The notes: generated by a model not told the origin, from the letters alone. DNA of 64,000 nucleotides from Halapricum desulfuricans (GCF_017094505.1 NZ_CP064787.1:310001-374000), one strand, 5' to 3'; counted from the first letter of the stretch, positions 1-8,426 are shown. Numbers and translations are program-made.

Positions 1-740
1 TCGCCGTCGAGCATCTCGGCCAGCTCCCACAGCGGCTCGAAGTCGCCCTCGACACCCATCCCGCCGGCGACGACGACGTCCGCGTCAGTGATGTCGGCGA
101 CGTCGCCGACCTCGCGGTCGAGCACCTCGGTCATCGTCTCCGACTCGTCGACGACGACTTCGACGTCCTCGATTTCTCCGTCGCGGTCCTCGTCGGGTTC
201 CGCTGCCGGGAACACGCCCGGCCTGACGGTCGACATCTGCGGGCGGTGCTCGGGACAGATGATCGTCGCCAGCGCGTCCCCGCCGAAGGCCGGCCGGCGC
301 ATCTCGTAGCGACCGTCTTCCATCTCCAGTTCGGTACAGTCGGCGGTCAGTCCGGCGTGGGTCGGCACCGCGACCCGACCGGCGAAGTCCCGCCCGGTGT
401 GGGTCCCGCCGATCAACGCGACCGCTGGCTTGCGCGTCTCGACGAGGTGACGGAACTGCTCGCCGTAGGGGTCGGATCGATACGGTTCGAACACCGGATC
501 GTCGGCGACGAGCACCCTGTCCGCACCGCGAGCGATACACTGCTGGGGAATGTCCGTCTCGTCGATGTCTTCGCCCATCACCAGCGCGACGAGGTCCTCG
601 CCGCGCTCGTCGGCCAGGTCACGGCCCTTGCTCAGCAGTTCCCAGGTAACGCTCGCAACCTCGCCGTCGTGCTGCTCGACGAACACCCAGACGTCGTCGT
701 ACTCCTCGATGTCGACGCCGCTGTCGCTCGTTGCCGCCAT
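1..740 (-). CDS. etfA: Electron transfer flavoprotein alpha subunit, 3' end outside window
   Basis: Alpha (FixB-type) subunit of the ETF heterodimer, which carries electrons from acyl-CoA and related dehydrogenases to the membrane quinone pool. The first 246 residues are present, mainly the N-terminal alpha/beta domain; the conserved C-terminal FAD-binding domain lies beyond base 1. The ATG sits directly against the etfB stop codon with no spacing, so the two are translationally coupled. The pairing with an unmistakable beta subunit is the main support for the call. Whether the system belongs to beta-oxidation or to a bifurcating FixABCX set cannot be decided, because the next genes are missing. 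Confidence 0.9.
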   Translation of the reverse strand, partial: MAATSDSGVDIEEYDDVWVFVEQHDGEVASVTWELLSKGRDLADERGEDLVALVMGEDIDETDIPQQCIARGADRVLVADDPVFEPYRSDPYGEQFRHLVETRKPAVALIGGTHTGRDFAGRVAVPTHAGLTADCTELEMEDGRYEMRRPAFGGDALATIICPEHRPQMSTVRPGVFPAAEPDEDRDGEIEDVEVVVDESETMTEVLDREVGDVADITDADVVVAGGMGVEGDFEPLWELAEMLDG

Positions 741-1520
741 CTAGACCACCTCCGCGATCTGTTCGGCGAGTTCCTCGGTGTCCTCGAGGACCTCCTGTTC
801 GCGCGGGACCGGGTCTGCCGTGTCCATCCCGCCGACCTGCGTGGGGGAGACGGCTAACCCGACCTCGTCCTCGACGCCGAGGTCCTCGGCCGTCCAGGTC
901 TCTGGCTCGAAGTCGGTCTCGGCGTAGATCTTCCGGTGCAGTCCCGCCGGGCGGGGATCGTTCTCGCCGAATCCCATCGCGACGACGACGGGGAGTTCGG
1001 CGGCGACGCGCTCGTAGCCGCCCTCGACGTCTCGCTTGGCGACCAGCCGCCCCTCGTCGGGCCGTGGCTCGAGGCCCTCGACGTAGGTGAGTTGCGCCCA
1101 GCCGTTGTGCGCGGCGATCCCCGGCGGGACCTGCCCGGTCGAGGAGTCGGTCGTCTCCTCACCACCGAAGACGACATCCGCATCAAGCTCCTCGGCCCCG
1201 CGAGCAAGCGCCAGGCTCGTCGGCCAGGTGTCGCTACCGCCGAAGGCCGGGTCCGACAGGAGGACGCCGTCGTCAGCGCCCATCCCGACGGCCACGCGCA
1301 ACACCGCGTCGGCGTTCGGCGGCCCCATCGAGAGGGCCGTCACCGTGCCACCGACCTCGTCGCGTAGTTCCAGCGCCGCCTCGACCGCGTTGTAGTCCGG
1401 CGCGTTCATCACGGCCTCGGCGTCGGAGCGATTCAACCGTCCCGTCTCCGGGTCTATCGAGACGTCGTCCGCGTCCGGTACCTGTTTGACGCAGACGACT
1501 ATGTTCCATCCATCTGTCAT
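741..1520 (-). CDS. etfB: Electron transfer flavoprotein beta subunit
   Basis: Beta (FixA-type) subunit, 259 residues, a normal length. It begins with the family hallmark IVVCVKQVPD near residue 7 and carries the motifs VGMGADDGVLLSD and GGSDTWPTSLALA, followed by FGGEETTD and a CP-less variant of the AMP-pocket region near residue 125. It acts in the cytoplasm with EtfA. First gene of the leftward operon; etfA follows with zero spacing. The ATG at 1518-1520 is the first in-frame start after the non-coding region. No fusion or damage is visible. Confidence 0.93.
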   Translation of the reverse strand: MTDGWNIVVCVKQVPDADDVSIDPETGRLNRSDAEAVMNAPDYNAVEAALELRDEVGGTVTALSMGPPNADAVLRVAVGMGADDGVLLSDPAFGGSDTWPTSLALARGAEELDADVVFGGEETTDSSTGQVPPGIAAHNGWAQLTYVEGLEPRPDEGRLVAKRDVEGGYERVAAELPVVVAMGFGENDPRPAGLHRKIYAETDFEPETWTAEDLGVEDEVGLAVSPTQVGGMDTADPVPREQEVLEDTEELAEQIAEVV

Positions 1521-1957
1521 TGTATGACCCCCATATGTCGGGTGTGGGGTAGCTCTTCACTCGAAAAGCGGAGCCATATCTTAGTAAACAAACGCCACAT
1601 TCCCAGCGCGTGGGAAGGCTCACACGCAGCGGTAGATTCAAGTATGTGAGACCGATCGCGGCCGCAAACGCTCTGTCTGCCGGTGCGGTTCGTCGGAACG
1701 CCCACCCCATATATACGGGGTTACAGAATCGCGTATATCGCGAGACTGTGCGAATTTGGTTCTGCACCTGTTACAGCGGCCGTTGCGAACTCACCCCGGG
1801 GTCAAGTGGTTCGAGACGACTCCGGCGTCTCGTCATCACGGAAATCGAAGATTTCCGTACGGCCCTGGGGCAGTCGCTTTGTATCGCCTGTGCATCTGTT
1901 CCGGGTCGACCGCATGACTGCGACGGTCGCACCGATACGTCGGTACAACGGCCACTA
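1521..1957. other. 437-base non-coding region with palindromes and a solo TnpB-element end
   Basis: No plausible gene is present; open frames here lack haloarchaeal composition. It holds the etfB promoter on the minus side, a hairpin with CCCC and GGGG arms around an AT core (1705-1720), a small palindrome with TCGCG/CGCGA arms (1729-1743), and the three-way-junction element at 1794-1870 described separately. The region is richer in A and T than its surroundings and looks like a landing zone for mobile DNA. Confidence 0.6.
1794..1870 (-). repeat. Solo end of IS1341-type (TnpB) element
   Basis: A 77-base fold with outer arms CCCCGGGGTC (1794-1803) and GGCCCTGGGG (1861-1870; two changes that still allow G-U pairs) enclosing two hairpins: CGAGACG/CGTCTCG (1812-1832) and CGGAAATC/GATTTCCG (1839-1857). 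Read on the minus strand, the joining segments TGATGACGAGA and CTCGAACCACTTGACCCC match the right end of the tnpB element at 27884-27960 closely, and the left end at 26524-26599 less so. No transposase gene accompanies it, so it is a solo scar or non-autonomous copy. Related palindrome-associated transposable elements (PATEs) are known from haloarchaea. Confidence 0.8.
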
Positions 1958-2176
1958 TCAGTCCTCGGGGCGGCCGTGATCGTTCGGGCCGGCGATGTCC
2001 AGCGGGCGGAGCCACAGTGCCCAGACGAGGAGAACGCCGGCGCCGTAGCCGCCGTACCAGATCACCGTGCCGAGCGTGCCGTAGCCGAACTGGGTCAGCG
2101 CGTACTTGGCGAGCCCGGGGACGAGGACGACCGCGGCCAGGAGCAATCCACCCGTCACGAGCTGTGATCGGTCCAT
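1958..2176 (-). CDS. Small two-helix membrane protein
   Basis: A 72-residue protein with two predicted membrane helices (about 6-30 and 35-56) and a charged C-terminus ending in GRPED. The ATG at 2174-2176 was chosen because the sequence upstream in the same frame is non-coding and antisense to glmU. It is transcribed divergently from the glmU-like gene across a 93-base shared promoter region. Family not recognised; small proteins of this kind beside housekeeping genes are common in haloarchaea. No function is proposed. Confidence 0.7.
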   Translation of the reverse strand: MDRSQLVTGGLLLAAVVLVPGLAKYALTQFGYGTLGTVIWYGGYGAGVLLVWALWLRPLDIAGPNDHGRPED

Positions 2177-2234
2177 TGACTCCCGGTCAGACCCGGAGAG
2201 ACTTGTACTTTCGTCCGGAGCGCCCCGACAGTCC

Positions 2235-2250
2235 GGAATCTTAAGGGGAC
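2235..2250 (+). promoter_or_regulatory. TATA-like box of glmU-glmS operon
   Basis: The AT-rich block AATCTTAAGG lies about 25-32 bases before the ATG at 2270, which fits a leaderless haloarchaeal transcript. No ribosome binding site precedes the start. Confidence 0.5.
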
Positions 2251-2269
2251 GCGTCGCTGTTGGACCAGT

Positions 2270-3460
2270 ATGGTCGATACCGCCGTCGTGCTGGCCGCCG
2301 GCGAAGGGACGCGATTGCGGCCGCTCACGCGCAACCGTCCCAAGCCGATGCTTCCCGCTGCGAACCGTCCGATCCTCGAACACGTGCTCGACGCGCTCGT
2401 CGACGCGGGGGCGAGACAGATCGTCATCGTCGTCGGATACAAGCGCGACCGCGTACAGGATCACTTCGGGCCGACGTATCGTGACGTCCCGATCACCTAC
2501 GCCCGACAGGACAAACAGCTCGGAACGGGCCACGCGCTGTTGCAGGCGCGCGAACACGTCGAGGGATCGATGCTCGTCGTAAACGGGGACGGCCTCGTCG
2601 ACGCGACGCTCGTCCAGGACGTCTGTACGGCCTTCGATCGCGGGGACGGCGAGCCGACGCTGGCAGTACTGGAAGGGCCGGACGCCCGCCAGTACGGAGC
2701 GGTCACCCTCCGGGGGGAGTTCATTCAGGAGATCATCGAGAAACCGCAGACCGACGAGTACCGGCTGATCAACGCCGGAATCTACGCGTTCGACGACGAC
2801 ATCTTCGAGGCGATCGACGAGACGCCCCGCACGGACGGCGAGCTCGCGCTGACGGACACGCTGGCGCGGGAACTCGAACGGCGACGAGTCCGGGGCGTCG
2901 AGACCGACGGCCTGTGGGTCGACGCCACCTATCCGTGGGACCTGCTCGTCGTCGCGTCGGAGACTCTCAGGCACGGGCTGGCCGACGAACCCGAACGCGA
3001 CGATCGCGTCTGGGTCGACGAGACGGCGACCGTCCACGAGGACGCGACGCTCCAGCCGCCGGTCGTGGTCGGGCCGGACTGTGAGATCGGTCCCGGTGCC
3101 GTCGTCGGCCCCCATAGCGCGCTCGGGCGCAACGTCACGATCGGGGCGAACGCGACGGTCTCGAAGACCGTGCTGGACGTGGACACGCGCGTCGAGGTCG
3201 GTTCGACGCTGCTGGATACGGTCGCCGGCCAGAACGTCCGACTCGGTCCGGGCTCCGTCGTCTCCGGCGGCCCGGCCGACGTCCGGGTCGGCAACGAAAT
3301 ATTCGAGGACGAGGCACTGGGGGCCGTGATCGCGGACCGGGTCAGAGCCGATGGCAACGTCGGGTTCGCGCCCGGATCGCTCGTCGGACCGAACGCCCAT
3401 CTCGACACCGGCGTGACGGTCGACGGGCAGGTGCGAGAGAACGCGGAGGTGCGTCGCTGA
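2270..3460 (+). CDS. glmU: Bifunctional sugar-1-phosphate nucleotidylyltransferase/acetyltransferase, GlmU-like
   Basis: Probably makes UDP-N-acetylglucosamine from glucosamine-1-phosphate (acetylation and uridylylation). The N-terminal 230 residues are a nucleotidyltransferase domain with the signature GEGTRLRPLT at 11-20 and the substrate-binding RPKPMLP just after. The C-terminal part (about 245-390) is a left-handed beta-helix with degenerate hexapeptide repeats such as IGPGAVVGPHS and IGANATVS. Its length of 396 residues fits archaeal two-domain enzymes. The stop overlaps the glmS ATG by one base, so it is co-translated with the enzyme that provides glucosamine-6-phosphate. Other sugar specificities (for example glucose-1-phosphate thymidylyltransferase) are possible from sequence alone. 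Confidence 0.85.
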   Translation: MVDTAVVLAAGEGTRLRPLTRNRPKPMLPAANRPILEHVLDALVDAGARQIVIVVGYKRDRVQDHFGPTYRDVPITYARQDKQLGTGHALLQAREHVEGSMLVVNGDGLVDATLVQDVCTAFDRGDGEPTLAVLEGPDARQYGAVTLRGEFIQEIIEKPQTDEYRLINAGIYAFDDDIFEAIDETPRTDGELALTDTLARELERRRVRGVETDGLWVDATYPWDLLVVASETLRHGLADEPERDDRVWVDETATVHEDATLQPPVVVGPDCEIGPGAVVGPHSALGRNVTIGANATVSKTVLDVDTRVEVGSTLLDTVAGQNVRLGPGSVVSGGPADVRVGNEIFEDEALGAVIADRVRADGNVGFAPGSLVGPNAHLDTGVTVDGQVRENAEVRR

Positions 3461-5286
3461 TGTGCGGGATCATCGGTGCCGTCGGTCGCGACGACGATAC
3501 GCTTGACGTGCTCGTCCACGGGCTCTCGAAACTCGAATACCGCGGGTACGACTCCGCGGGCGTGGCGCTGGCCGACGAGTCGGTCGACATCTGCAAGCAG
3601 GCCGGCGAGATCGACGAGCTTCGGGCTGCACTGGAGGGACGATCGATCGGCGGCAGCGTCGGGATCGGGCACACGCGCTGGAGTACGCACGGCCCGCCGA
3701 CCGACGAGAATGCCCATCCCCACCGGGACTGCTCGGGCGACGTCGCAGTCGTCCACAACGGGATCATCGAGAACTACCAGCAGCTGCGGGACGAACTGGT
3801 CTCGGCGGGCCACACGTTCCGGTCGGACACGGACACTGAAGTGGTCCCACACCTCGTCGAGGAGCAGCTTCGGGGCGGTGCCGACCCCGAGGCCGCGGTC
3901 AGAGCGGCCCTCGACCGACTCGAGGGGAGCTACGCCGTCGCGGTCGTGATCGCCGGCGTCGAGCGGATCTTCGCGGCGCGCAACGACTCGCCGCTGGTGC
4001 TCGGTCTCGACGACGAGACGGCCGCCTCGGACGGTGGCGAGCAGCGAGGCAGTGCCTACTACCTGGCCAGCGACGTGCCCGCGTTCCGCGACCACACGGA
4101 CCGGGTCGTCTACCTCGACGACGGCGAGTTCGCGGTGCTCGGGGCCGACGGCTGGCGCGTCACGACGCTTGCGGGCGAGCCGGTCGAGAAGCGGGTCGAC
4201 ACCGTCGACTGGGATCCCGAGGAGACGGGCAAGAGCGGCTACGACCACTACATGCTCAAGGAGATCCACGAACAGCCCCGATCGCTCCGCCAGAGCCTCT
4301 CCGAACGGGTCGACGAACTCGGCGGCTCGGTCGACGTCGGCGAGCTTGCGGACCTCAACCCGCGGGGCGTCCAGTTTGTCGCCTGTGGGACCTCCTACCA
4401 CGCGGCACTGTACGGTGCGGAGCTGTTCCGACAGGCCGGGATTCCCGCACAGGCGTTCAGGGCCAGCGAATTCGCCACCTCGCCGCCGCCGATCGGCGAC
4501 GCGCTCGTGATTGGCGTCACCCAGAGCGGGGAGACCGCCGACACGCTCTCGGCGCTCCGGGAGGCACAGCGACGCGGCGCGCGCACGCTGGGCGTGACGA
4601 ACGTCGTCGGCTCGACCGTGGCCCGGGAGTCAGACCACGTCTTCTACATCCGTGCCGGCCCGGAGATCGGGGTCGCCGCGACCAAGACCTTCGCCTCGCA
4701 GCTGGCCTCGCTGAACCTGCTCGCGCTTGGTATGACCAGTACCGACGGCGCTCGCGAGATCATCGGCGCGCTGCGGGACCTCCCCGGACAGGTCCAGCAA
4801 GTGCTCGACGAATCGGCCGCTCGCGAGGTCGCCGAGACCTACGTGAAATCGGACGCGTACTTCTTCATCGGCCGCGAGCTGAACTATCCGGTCGCGCTGG
4901 AGGGCGCGCTGAAACTGAAAGAGATCACGTACAAACACGCCGAGGGCTTCGCCGCGGGTGAACTCAAACACGGCCCGCTCGCGCTGGTGACCGACCAGAC
5001 GCCCGTGTTCGCGATGGTCACCGGCGGCGGCGAACTGGCCCAGAAGACCATCGGCAACGTCAAAGAGGTCGAAGCCCGCGACGCGCCGGTGGTCGCGGTC
5101 ACTGACGGCCAGAGCGACGTCGAACGATACGCCGACCACGTGCTTCAGATCCCCGAGACTCACCCGCGGACGGCGGCGGTCCTTTCGAACGTCCAGTTAC
5201 AACTTGTCGCCTATCACACCGCGGCGCTGCTGGACCGATCGATCGACAAGCCGCGAAACCTGGCAAAGAGCGTCACCGTCGAGTAG
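3460..5286 (+). CDS. glmS: Glutamine-fructose-6-phosphate aminotransferase (isomerizing)
   Basis: Forms glucosamine-6-phosphate from fructose-6-phosphate and glutamine, the first step to UDP-GlcNAc. The N-terminal nucleophile is Cys2 (MCGIIG), followed by the class-II amidotransferase motifs HTRWSTHG and HNGIIENY. Two SIS sugar-isomerase domains follow, the first with ACGTSYHAA and the second around KLKEITYKHAEG, and the protein closes with the family's C-terminal LAKSVTVE. At 608 residues it is a typical full-length enzyme. It lies in an operon with the glmU-like gene, start and stop overlapping in ATGA fashion. Confidence 0.96.
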   Translation: MCGIIGAVGRDDDTLDVLVHGLSKLEYRGYDSAGVALADESVDICKQAGEIDELRAALEGRSIGGSVGIGHTRWSTHGPPTDENAHPHRDCSGDVAVVHNGIIENYQQLRDELVSAGHTFRSDTDTEVVPHLVEEQLRGGADPEAAVRAALDRLEGSYAVAVVIAGVERIFAARNDSPLVLGLDDETAASDGGEQRGSAYYLASDVPAFRDHTDRVVYLDDGEFAVLGADGWRVTTLAGEPVEKRVDTVDWDPEETGKSGYDHYMLKEIHEQPRSLRQSLSERVDELGGSVDVGELADLNPRGVQFVACGTSYHAALYGAELFRQAGIPAQAFRASEFATSPPPIGDALVIGVTQSGETADTLSALREAQRRGARTLGVTNVVGSTVARESDHVFYIRAGPEIGVAATKTFASQLASLNLLALGMTSTDGAREIIGALRDLPGQVQQVLDESAAREVAETYVKSDAYFFIGRELNYPVALEGALKLKEITYKHAEGFAAGELKHGPLALVTDQTPVFAMVTGGGELAQKTIGNVKEVEARDAPVVAVTDGQSDVERYADHVLQIPETHPRTAAVLSNVQLQLVAYHTAALLDRSIDKPRNLAKSVTVE

Positions 5287-5306
5287 GAGATTCGTCGCCG
5301 AGGCCG

Positions 5307-6401
5307 TCACGCCTCGAACCCGTCCTCGAAGACGAACGTCCCGTTTCGCTGGACGGTCTCGCCGTCGACTTCGATCCGGGAGTCCTCGCTCATGTCGACG
5401 ATCATGTCCATGTGGATCGCCGAGTCGTTTCGCTCGCTGTCCTCGCCGACGGTCTCCTCGTACGCTCGTCCGAGCGCGAGATGGACGGTGTCGCCCATTT
5501 TCTCGTCAAACAGCATATTATACGTGAACCGATCGATGTCGCGGTTCATCCCGATTCCGAGTTCGCCCAGTCGGCGTGCGCCCGCGTCCGTTTCGAGGAC
5601 GGCAGTCAGCACGTCTTCGTTCTTCCCGGCGCTGTGCTCGACGACGTCACCGCCCTCGAAGACCAGCCGAACGTCCTCGATTTCGCGTCCCTGCGCGAGC
5701 AGCGGCTTGTCGAACAGGACCTCGCCCGCTACGGAGTCCGGGACCGGCGCAGTGAACACCTCGCCGCCGGGGAGGTTTTCGCCGACGTGATCGTTGACCG
5801 CGAGCATCCCTTCGATCGACATCGAGAGGTCGGTCGTCTCGCCCGAGACGATCCGGACGGAACTCCCGGCATCGAGGATTTCGACGAGGTTCGCCTGGAA
5901 CTCGCGCTGGGCCTCCCAGTCCTTGTTGACGGCGTCGTAGACGAACTCCTCGTAGGCGGGCGTGCTCATCTCGGCGCGCTGGGCGTTGCCCGGGGCCGGA
6001 TGCTGGGTGAGAACCCACCGACTGCTCATTATCCTCTCCTGGAACGGCTGGTTCAACTGGGCGTACGCGGTGTTCTTCTCGGGCGGCACGTCGCCGGTCT
6101 CGTTGGTATTGCGGTCCGCGCGGACGCTGATCACCGCGTCGACCGCCTCGGCCAGCGCCATCAGCGCGTCGGAGGGGCCGTCGTAATCGTCGGGGTCCAT
6201 CGCGTGCATGAACGCCCGCTGTTCGCGCCCGCTCTTGCCGAACGCGATCGGTCGCGCGCCGCGCTCGGCGATGCACTCGTGTAGCGCGACGCCGAGCGGT
6301 TCGGCCTCTCGCGGTGCGCTGATCAACACCTCGTCGCCGGGTTCGATCTCGACAGCCTGTTCGACGAGAATGCGCGCGTGTTCCTCGACTCTCGGGTCCA
6401 T
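5307..6401 (-). CDS. Aminopeptidase, M29 family
   Basis: Cytosolic metallo-aminopeptidase of the thermophilic M29 family, 364 residues. The start MDPRVEEHARILVEQ matches the usual beginning of this family; the longer frame upstream is antisense to the zinc microprotein gene and was rejected. Family features are the GGEVFTAPVPDS stretch near 216, the LAFGEAY-like segment LALGRAYEE near residue 318, and the metal-binding NDSAIHMDMI near 334, with histidine and aspartate ligands. Convergent with glmS, 20 bases apart. The metal (cobalt or zinc in relatives) cannot be read from sequence. Confidence 0.9.
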   Translation of the reverse strand: MDPRVEEHARILVEQAVEIEPGDEVLISAPREAEPLGVALHECIAERGARPIAFGKSGREQRAFMHAMDPDDYDGPSDALMALAEAVDAVISVRADRNTNETGDVPPEKNTAYAQLNQPFQERIMSSRWVLTQHPAPGNAQRAEMSTPAYEEFVYDAVNKDWEAQREFQANLVEILDAGSSVRIVSGETTDLSMSIEGMLAVNDHVGENLPGGEVFTAPVPDSVAGEVLFDKPLLAQGREIEDVRLVFEGGDVVEHSAGKNEDVLTAVLETDAGARRLGELGIGMNRDIDRFTYNMLFDEKMGDTVHLALGRAYEETVGEDSERNDSAIHMDMIVDMSEDSRIEVDGETVQRNGTFVFEDGFEA

Positions 6402-6502
6402 GAACACCGCCCACGTCGTCACCAAGTTTAATAAAATGAGTACCAAAATAGCGCTCCCCGGACCGCTGTGTTTCTTGTGTCCGGACGACCAACGACGCCG
6501 GT
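6402..6502. promoter_or_regulatory. Divergent promoter region
   Basis: The 101 bases between the aminopeptidase and the zinc microprotein contain one strong AT-rich block (AAGTTTAATAAAATGAG, about 6422-6438), about 20-35 bases upstream of the aminopeptidase start, where the TATA box of a leaderless transcript is expected. No second clear box was seen for the rightward gene. Confidence 0.4.
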
Positions 6503-6622
6503 ATGGGTGACCCAGTGATGTGTCCCGAGTGCGGGTGGACAGGCACGGAGGCCGACCTCGAGCGCTCCGACGGCGTCGAGCAGTGCCCCGTCTGTGATAC
6601 GAACATCGAGTTCGTCGACTAG
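6503..6622 (+). CDS. Zinc-ribbon microprotein
   Basis: A 39-residue protein with two cysteine pairs, CPECG (Cys7, Cys10) and CPVC (Cys28, Cys31), spaced as in a rubredoxin-like zinc ribbon. Haloarchaea code many such one-domain zinc finger proteins below 70 residues; several have been linked to swarming and biofilm phenotypes, but this one has no assigned role. The composition is acidic and coding, the ATG at 6503 is followed by an uninterrupted frame to TAG at 6620-6622, and an inverted repeat (GTCTCG/CGAGAC, about 6627-6655) follows as a possible terminator. Confidence 0.8.
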   Translation: MGDPVMCPECGWTGTEADLERSDGVEQCPVCDTNIEFVD

Positions 6623-6678
6623 CCGTTGTCTCGGCGCTCTCGGGCAACGAGACCGATCGTTCGGACCGGAGACTATGA

Positions 6679-6743
6679 GTTCGTAACGATACTCGGCACC
6701 CGTCGTGCCGAACCACTGCGAAATGGTATAGCTACCAGTATCA
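6679..6743 (-). repeat. Dispersed palindromic repeat, copy B
   Basis: About 65 bases that align with the repeat at 20895-20969: the arm GTATAGCTACCAGTAT (6726-6741) and the inner hairpin around CTCGGCAC/GTGCCGAA (6691-6711) are shared, with a similar joining sequence. The outer left arm is degraded. Read on the minus strand, the arm starts at the stop codon of the TRAM gene (TGA then TACTGG), exactly as copy A starts at the carS stop codon. Class unknown; a small non-autonomous element or a repeated 3'-end signal is most likely. Confidence 0.65.
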
Positions 6744-7136
6744 AATGTCTTCTTCGATGATCTCGCCGACCGCAAAGTTGGACTTGACTTCCGAGATTTC
6801 GACCTTGACGCGGTCACCGACCTCCGCTCCGGGCACGATGATAACGTAGCCGCGCTCGACGCGGGCGATCCCGTCGCCCTGCTTGCCGATGTCCTCGATC
6901 TCGACGTACCGGATCTCGCCGTTCTCGACCGGCGGTTGGGGCTCCGAGGGAGCGCCGCCGCCCGTCGATTCGTCCTCTTCGTCGTCTTCGCCGGCGATCA
7001 ACGCGACGCGGTAGGTCCCGTCCGGGTCGACCGAGCCGGTCTCGATCTCGCGACGCGGTACTTCGATCACGTATCGGTCGTCCTCAGCTGACACGTCCGC
7101 ACTGAACAGACACAGGAGCTTATCTGAGATCTCCAA
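6741..7136 (-). CDS. TRAM-domain protein
   Basis: 131 residues. The C-terminal 55 form a TRAM domain, a small OB-like RNA-binding fold, with the pattern IEDIGKQGDGIARVERGYVI and VKVEISEVKSNFAVGEIIE. The N-terminal half is an unrelated acidic segment with a DDEEDE linker around residue 50. Stand-alone TRAM proteins are abundant in haloarchaea and proposed to act as RNA chaperones; the role here is inferred from the domain only. Monocistronic, with its own AT-rich promoter about 7155-7185. The stop codon overlaps the repeat at 6679-6743. Confidence 0.85.
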   Translation of the reverse strand: MEISDKLLCLFSADVSAEDDRYVIEVPRREIETGSVDPDGTYRVALIAGEDDEEDESTGGGAPSEPQPPVENGEIRYVEIEDIGKQGDGIARVERGYVIIVPGAEVGDRVKVEISEVKSNFAVGEIIEEDI

Positions 7137-7199
7137 GGGTAAACCACCGTTCGAGTGATTGGCCCCCTTGATTAAGAAACTGCCGGCAGATACGAACGA

Positions 7200-7904
7200 T
7201 CAACGGCGCGTGTCCGTCGCTCGATCACCGGTTTCGTAGGCCGTCCCGTCGATCCGCTTTGGCCCCTCCGAGTCATACACGACGACTCCGTCACTGTCGA
7301 CCGGCACGTACCGGTCTCTGACGGCGATGGCTTCCTCCAGTTCCCGGACCGCCCGTTCCTTCAGTGTCTCCGCGAGCGCCTCAGCGTCCGCCCGGGAGAT
7401 GTCGCGTCCGAGCCCCTCACACTCGTGAGCCTGCACCGGTCCGCGACTGTCGACGACGTCGCCCATCGGCTGGTTCGTGCCGCCGAGCGCGACGCTGAAC
7501 GGGTAGGTCTGACAGATCAGTGGTCGGTCCTCGTGGACAGTACACGTCCCGGTCCCGTTTTCCTCCCGGTAGAAGGTGCAGTCGCCGCAGTCGTCGGTCT
7601 GTAAGGCCCACTCGAACGTTTCGCCCTCGAGGCCGTCCTCGCCGTCGGTCAGGCCGTACGGCATCGGTCGGGCGACGTCCCGGAAGTCGTACGCGCCCGC
7701 CTGCAGCCGGCGGATCTCGTCGGGGAACACCGTCGCCGTATGTGGCTCGACCGATTCGCGGTCTGTCCGTTCGCTATCGGGCACTTCCGCCGTACAGCAG
7801 CCGCCACAGCGCGTGCACTCGAAGCCGATTGACTCGATCGCGTCGGCCAGCACGTCCACGTCGAGTTCCCGTGCACGGGCCAGTTCGGCCTCGAGACTCT
7901 CCAT
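7200..7904 (-). CDS. YkgJ-type cysteine-cluster protein
   Basis: A 234-residue protein of the YkgJ family, thought to bind iron-sulfur or zinc through eight conserved cysteines. The N-terminal cluster is Cys30, Cys33, Cys36 and Cys37 (CTRCGGCC); the second lies mid-protein as DDCGDC, then TGTCTVHEDRPLICQTYPF. Start ATG at 7904 was preferred over an in-frame GTG at 7931, because the latter adds a short non-conserved leader; both remain possible. The biological role of the family is poorly known; some members are annotated as Fe-S oxidoreductases without experimental proof. Confidence 0.75.
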   Translation of the reverse strand: MESLEAELARARELDVDVLADAIESIGFECTRCGGCCTAEVPDSERTDRESVEPHTATVFPDEIRRLQAGAYDFRDVARPMPYGLTDGEDGLEGETFEWALQTDDCGDCTFYREENGTGTCTVHEDRPLICQTYPFSVALGGTNQPMGDVVDSRGPVQAHECEGLGRDISRADAEALAETLKERAVRELEEAIAVRDRYVPVDSDGVVVYDSEGPKRIDGTAYETGDRATDTRR

Positions 7905-7959
7905 GTCGAGGGCGAACGCGCCGACGCACAAAAGCGTCGCGCTGGACGCCGCTCGGGGC

Positions 7960-8238
7960 CTACCGCTTATCGGAGAGGAAGTACACCTGCTTGCGGGCGT
8001 CCCGGAAGCTGTACCGCGAGCCGACGAGGTCGGCCTCGTCGAGACGGTTCAGCGCGTATCGAACCGTCCGGTCTGGCAACAGCGACTGCTCTGCGAGTTC
8101 GCCCTGCGAGAGCGGGCGGCTCCCTTCCAGTACCTTCGCGACGAGCTTCGCGCTCGGCGGGAGTTCCTTGAGTCGGTCGCGGACGGCGCTGTCGGCGAAA
8201 CTCAGTTCGGGCTGGACCCCTTCGGTAGTCGTACTCAT
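7960..8238 (-). CDS. Winged-helix transcriptional regulator, MarR-like
   Basis: 92 residues that are essentially one winged helix-turn-helix: PPSAKLVAKVLEGSRPLSQGE leads into a recognition helix LPDRTVRYALNRLDEADLV and a beta wing YSFRDARKQVYFL. Haloarchaeal proteins of this size and pattern are annotated as MarR family. The ATG at 8238 was chosen (a second ATG lies nine bases upstream). TATA-like TCTATATG at about 8273-8280 is 35-42 bases before the start. It is divergent from the methyltransferase, but that gene has a separate promoter. Confidence 0.75.
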   Translation of the reverse strand: MSTTTEGVQPELSFADSAVRDRLKELPPSAKLVAKVLEGSRPLSQGELAEQSLLPDRTVRYALNRLDEADLVGSRYSFRDARKQVYFLSDKR

Positions 8239-8426
8239 ACCCGCCACTCGGCGACCACCGGTGGTAAAACTTGTCTATATGTATGTGGAAAGAATACTAT
8301 CTATATAAGGTATATTAGTGTCACGGCCCGGAACGGACGCGGGCTGCGCCGAGCCGGGTCGTTCGGGTGGCCGTGGCGATCCCGCGCGGCAGAGAGGAGC
8401 CGTCGACACGGCAGTCCGTATCAGTA

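Noticed and set aside
1958-3400. Long antisense open frame over the glmU-like gene
   Set aside because: It is the shadow of a GC-rich gene on the other strand; only its last 72 codons (1958-2176) form a credible small membrane protein.
3380-3460. Search for a glmS-type ribozyme before glmS
   Set aside because: The gene overlaps glmU by one base, so there is no leader that could hold one.
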